Below, in pieces: positions 4,796-6,273 of a stretch of 6,273 nt of DNA. Positions within the stretch are counted from its first letter, which is position 1. The number at the start of each line of letters is the position of its first letter. This stretch comes from SAR116 cluster bacterium. Lineage in GTDB: Bacteria > Pseudomonadota > Alphaproteobacteria > Puniceispirillales > Puniceispirillaceae. The stretch covers positions 29,822 to 36,094 of the forward strand of contig NYYG01000031.1 of the NCBI GenBank assembly GCA_002686685.1, read 5' to 3'. A model generated the notes under the pieces. It was not told the DNA's origin. It worked only from the letters and a program-made list of their open reading frames with translations, and did no database searches. A program made the translations under genes and the position numbers.

Positions 4796-6273
4796 ATGGC
4801 ACGGACATCCCCGCATCTGCACGCTGATTATGATTTACCACTTCCGCAGATCGACATGCGCGATGGGGTGCCGCATGCGATGCAGTTTGCAGACAGCTAT
4901 TACAATGCTGATGACGGGCTGGCCGAAACACGGCATGTCTTTCTTGAAGGGAATGACCTGCCCGCCAGGATGAAAGCAGCATCGCATCTGACAATTGGCG
5001 AGACGGGTTTTGGCACCGGGCTGAATCTGCTGGCGGTTATGGCCGAAATGCAGAACCATCCGCATTGCCAGATCGACTTTGTGTCTTTTGAGGCACAGCC
5101 CCTGAATGCCGAGATGATGGCCGCTGCGCATGCGGCCTTTCCCCAGCTGGCCGATCTGGCCAGCCAGTTGCGGCAGGCATTGCCGCCGCGCTGGCCGGGC
5201 CATCACCTTGTTGTGCTGTGCGGGGGACGGCTGACGCTGCATCTGCATTACGGGGATATGGGCGCTATTCTGCCGACCCTCGATATCGCAGTGGATTGCT
5301 GGTTTCTTGACGGGTTTGCACCGGCGCGCAACCCGTCTGCCTGGACGGCAGATATCCTGTCTGAAGTCGGCCGGCTGACAGAAATTGGAGGCAGTTTTGC
5401 CAGCTTTACAGCCGCCGGTGAGGTGCGACGCGGGCTGGCGGCAGCAGGATTTGCAGTTGCAAAATCCACGGGCTATGGACGCAAACGCGACATGATCCGC
5501 GGTGTGCGGGAAGGGACAGCCTTGCCGCATGTGTCATCCATTACCGCATCGCCAAGGCGCATCGCCATCATCGGGGCAGGAATCGCCGGTGCGGCGCTGG
5601 CTGCCGGCCTGTCGCGCCGGGGCGCAGCGCCGGTATTGCTGGATGCCGCGGCCGGGCTGGCCAGTGCCGCCTCTGGCAACCGCGCTGCCCTGCAGAGTCC
5701 GCGCCTGACGGTTGACCATAATGCAATGAGCCGTCTTTCGGCGGCATGCCTGTCATGGGCTGCCCGCTGTTCCGATGCAGCAGGCGCAACGCTGGCCGCC
5801 GGCGTGCTGGCCCTTGATGCCCCTGACCGCATGGCCGCCCGACATGCGATTTTTCGACAGCAGCGCTGGCCGGCAAGCCTGCTGCGGGATGCCGACACCG
5901 TCCTTGATGCCGAAACCGGCCAGGGAATCTTTTACGAATATGGCCGGGCGATTCGGCCTTCAATATTGGTAAAGGCACTTGCAGAAGGTGCCGAATTTCA
6001 TGGTGACTTTGATGTTGCCAGCATCACCATGGAAGCCGGGCAGCTGGTGCTGGGTGCCGTTGACAGCCGGCAGGTGCAGGCAGATGCGGTGGTTCTGGCA
6101 GGCGGGTCACGGGTGGCGGATGGGCTGCATCTTGTTGGCCAGGACATGCCGGTTGAGGTGACTCGCGGCGAGGTCAGCCATGTGCCCGCAACATCATCCA
6201 GCGCGTCGCTGGCGACCGGTGTCAGCTTTGGGGGGTATCTGACCCCGTCATGGGATGGGCTGCATGAAGTCGG
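4796..6273 (+). CDS. mnmC: Bifunctional tRNA wobble-uridine modification enzyme MnmC (3' end outside window)
   Basis: The first 492 codons are present and the gene runs off the right edge. The N-terminal methyltransferase domain (about 1-240) shows DDGLAETRHVFLEGNDLP at 39-56, the SAM-binding TIGETGFGTGLN at 66-77, WFLDGFAPARNP at 169-180 with the probable catalytic D172, FTAAGEVRRGL at 204-214 and GYGRKRDM at 226-233. A short linker leads to the FAD oxidoreductase domain, which begins with the dinucleotide motif IAIIGAGIAGA at 256-266 and continues with ASGNRAALQSPRL at 292-304. The oxidoreductase part converts cmnm5(s2)U34 to nm5(s2)U34, and the methyltransferase part then forms mnm5(s2)U34 in tRNAs reading split codon boxes. 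The ATG at 4796 is the first after an in-frame TGA at 4781, and the N-terminus fits the family; the ribosome site is weak. No frameshift was seen. It is divergent from cfa. Confidence 0.95.
   Translation, partial: MARTSPHLHADYDLPLPQIDMRDGVPHAMQFADSYYNADDGLAETRHVFLEGNDLPARMKAASHLTIGETGFGTGLNLLAVMAEMQNHPHCQIDFVSFEAQPLNAEMMAAAHAAFPQLADLASQLRQALPPRWPGHHLVVLCGGRLTLHLHYGDMGAILPTLDIAVDCWFLDGFAPARNPSAWTADILSEVGRLTEIGGSFASFTAAGEVRRGLAAAGFAVAKSTGYGRKRDMIRGVREGTALPHVSSITASPRRIAIIGAGIAGAALAAGLSRRGAAPVLLDAAAGLASAASGNRAALQSPRLTVDHNAMSRLSAACLSWAARCSDAAGATLAAGVLALDAPDRMAARHAIFRQQRWPASLLRDADTVLDAETGQGIFYEYGRAIRPSILVKALAEGAEFHGDFDVASITMEAGQLVLGAVDSRQVQADAVVLAGGSRVADGLHLVGQDMPVEVTRGEVSHVPATSSSASLATGVSFGGYLTPSWDGLHEV

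Noticed and set aside
4773..4973. Short frame starting ATG AGT ATT GAG just upstream of and overlapping mnmC, as a possible leader peptide
   Set aside because: It runs about 200 bases in another frame through conserved mnmC coding sequence, and there is no clear ribosome site or attenuator structure.
4835..5530. Minus-strand open frame of 231 codons opposite mnmC
   Set aside because: The plus strand here encodes the conserved MnmC methyltransferase domain; the antisense translation has no recognisable domain.

Overview
The window looks like an ordinary stretch of an alphaproteobacterial chromosome. It is moderately GC-rich and densely packed, and the proteins resemble those of marine or Rhodospirillales-like alphaproteobacteria. 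A SAR116-like origin is possible, but that is an impression of protein style rather than a computed result. No mobile element, phage gene, CRISPR array, tRNA or rRNA was seen. No gap between genes exceeds about 200 bases.

Layout from left to right: (1) the 5' part of an HD-domain metal phosphohydrolase (YfbR-like) on the minus strand, running off the left edge; (2) divergently, a plus-strand gene for a single-pass membrane protein with a coiled coil and an unrecognised C-terminal domain; (3) convergent to it, a minus-strand flavin-reductase-like FMN-binding protein, with a GC-rich hairpin between the two genes; (4) divergently, a plus-strand Nu-class glutathione transferase (YfcG-like); (5) convergent to that, a minus-strand block of three genes in transcription order: cyclopropane-fatty-acyl-phospholipid synthase (cfa), a cysteine-rich YcgN/UPF0260 protein whose GTG start lies inside the end of cfa, and a 59-residue membrane miniprotein; (6) divergently, the 5' 492 codons of bifunctional mnmC (tRNA wobble-uridine modification), running off the right edge.

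The genes do not form one pathway. Two redox/thiol proteins (flavin reductase and GST) share a divergent promoter region. The cfa-ycgN-miniprotein block is the only probable operon and could link membrane lipid modification to a cysteine-cluster protein of unknown role. mnmC is a housekeeping translation gene. The least understood items are the coiled-coil membrane protein, the miniprotein and the hairpin flanked by direct repeats between cfa and mnmC. I found no convincing sign of a wholly new system.
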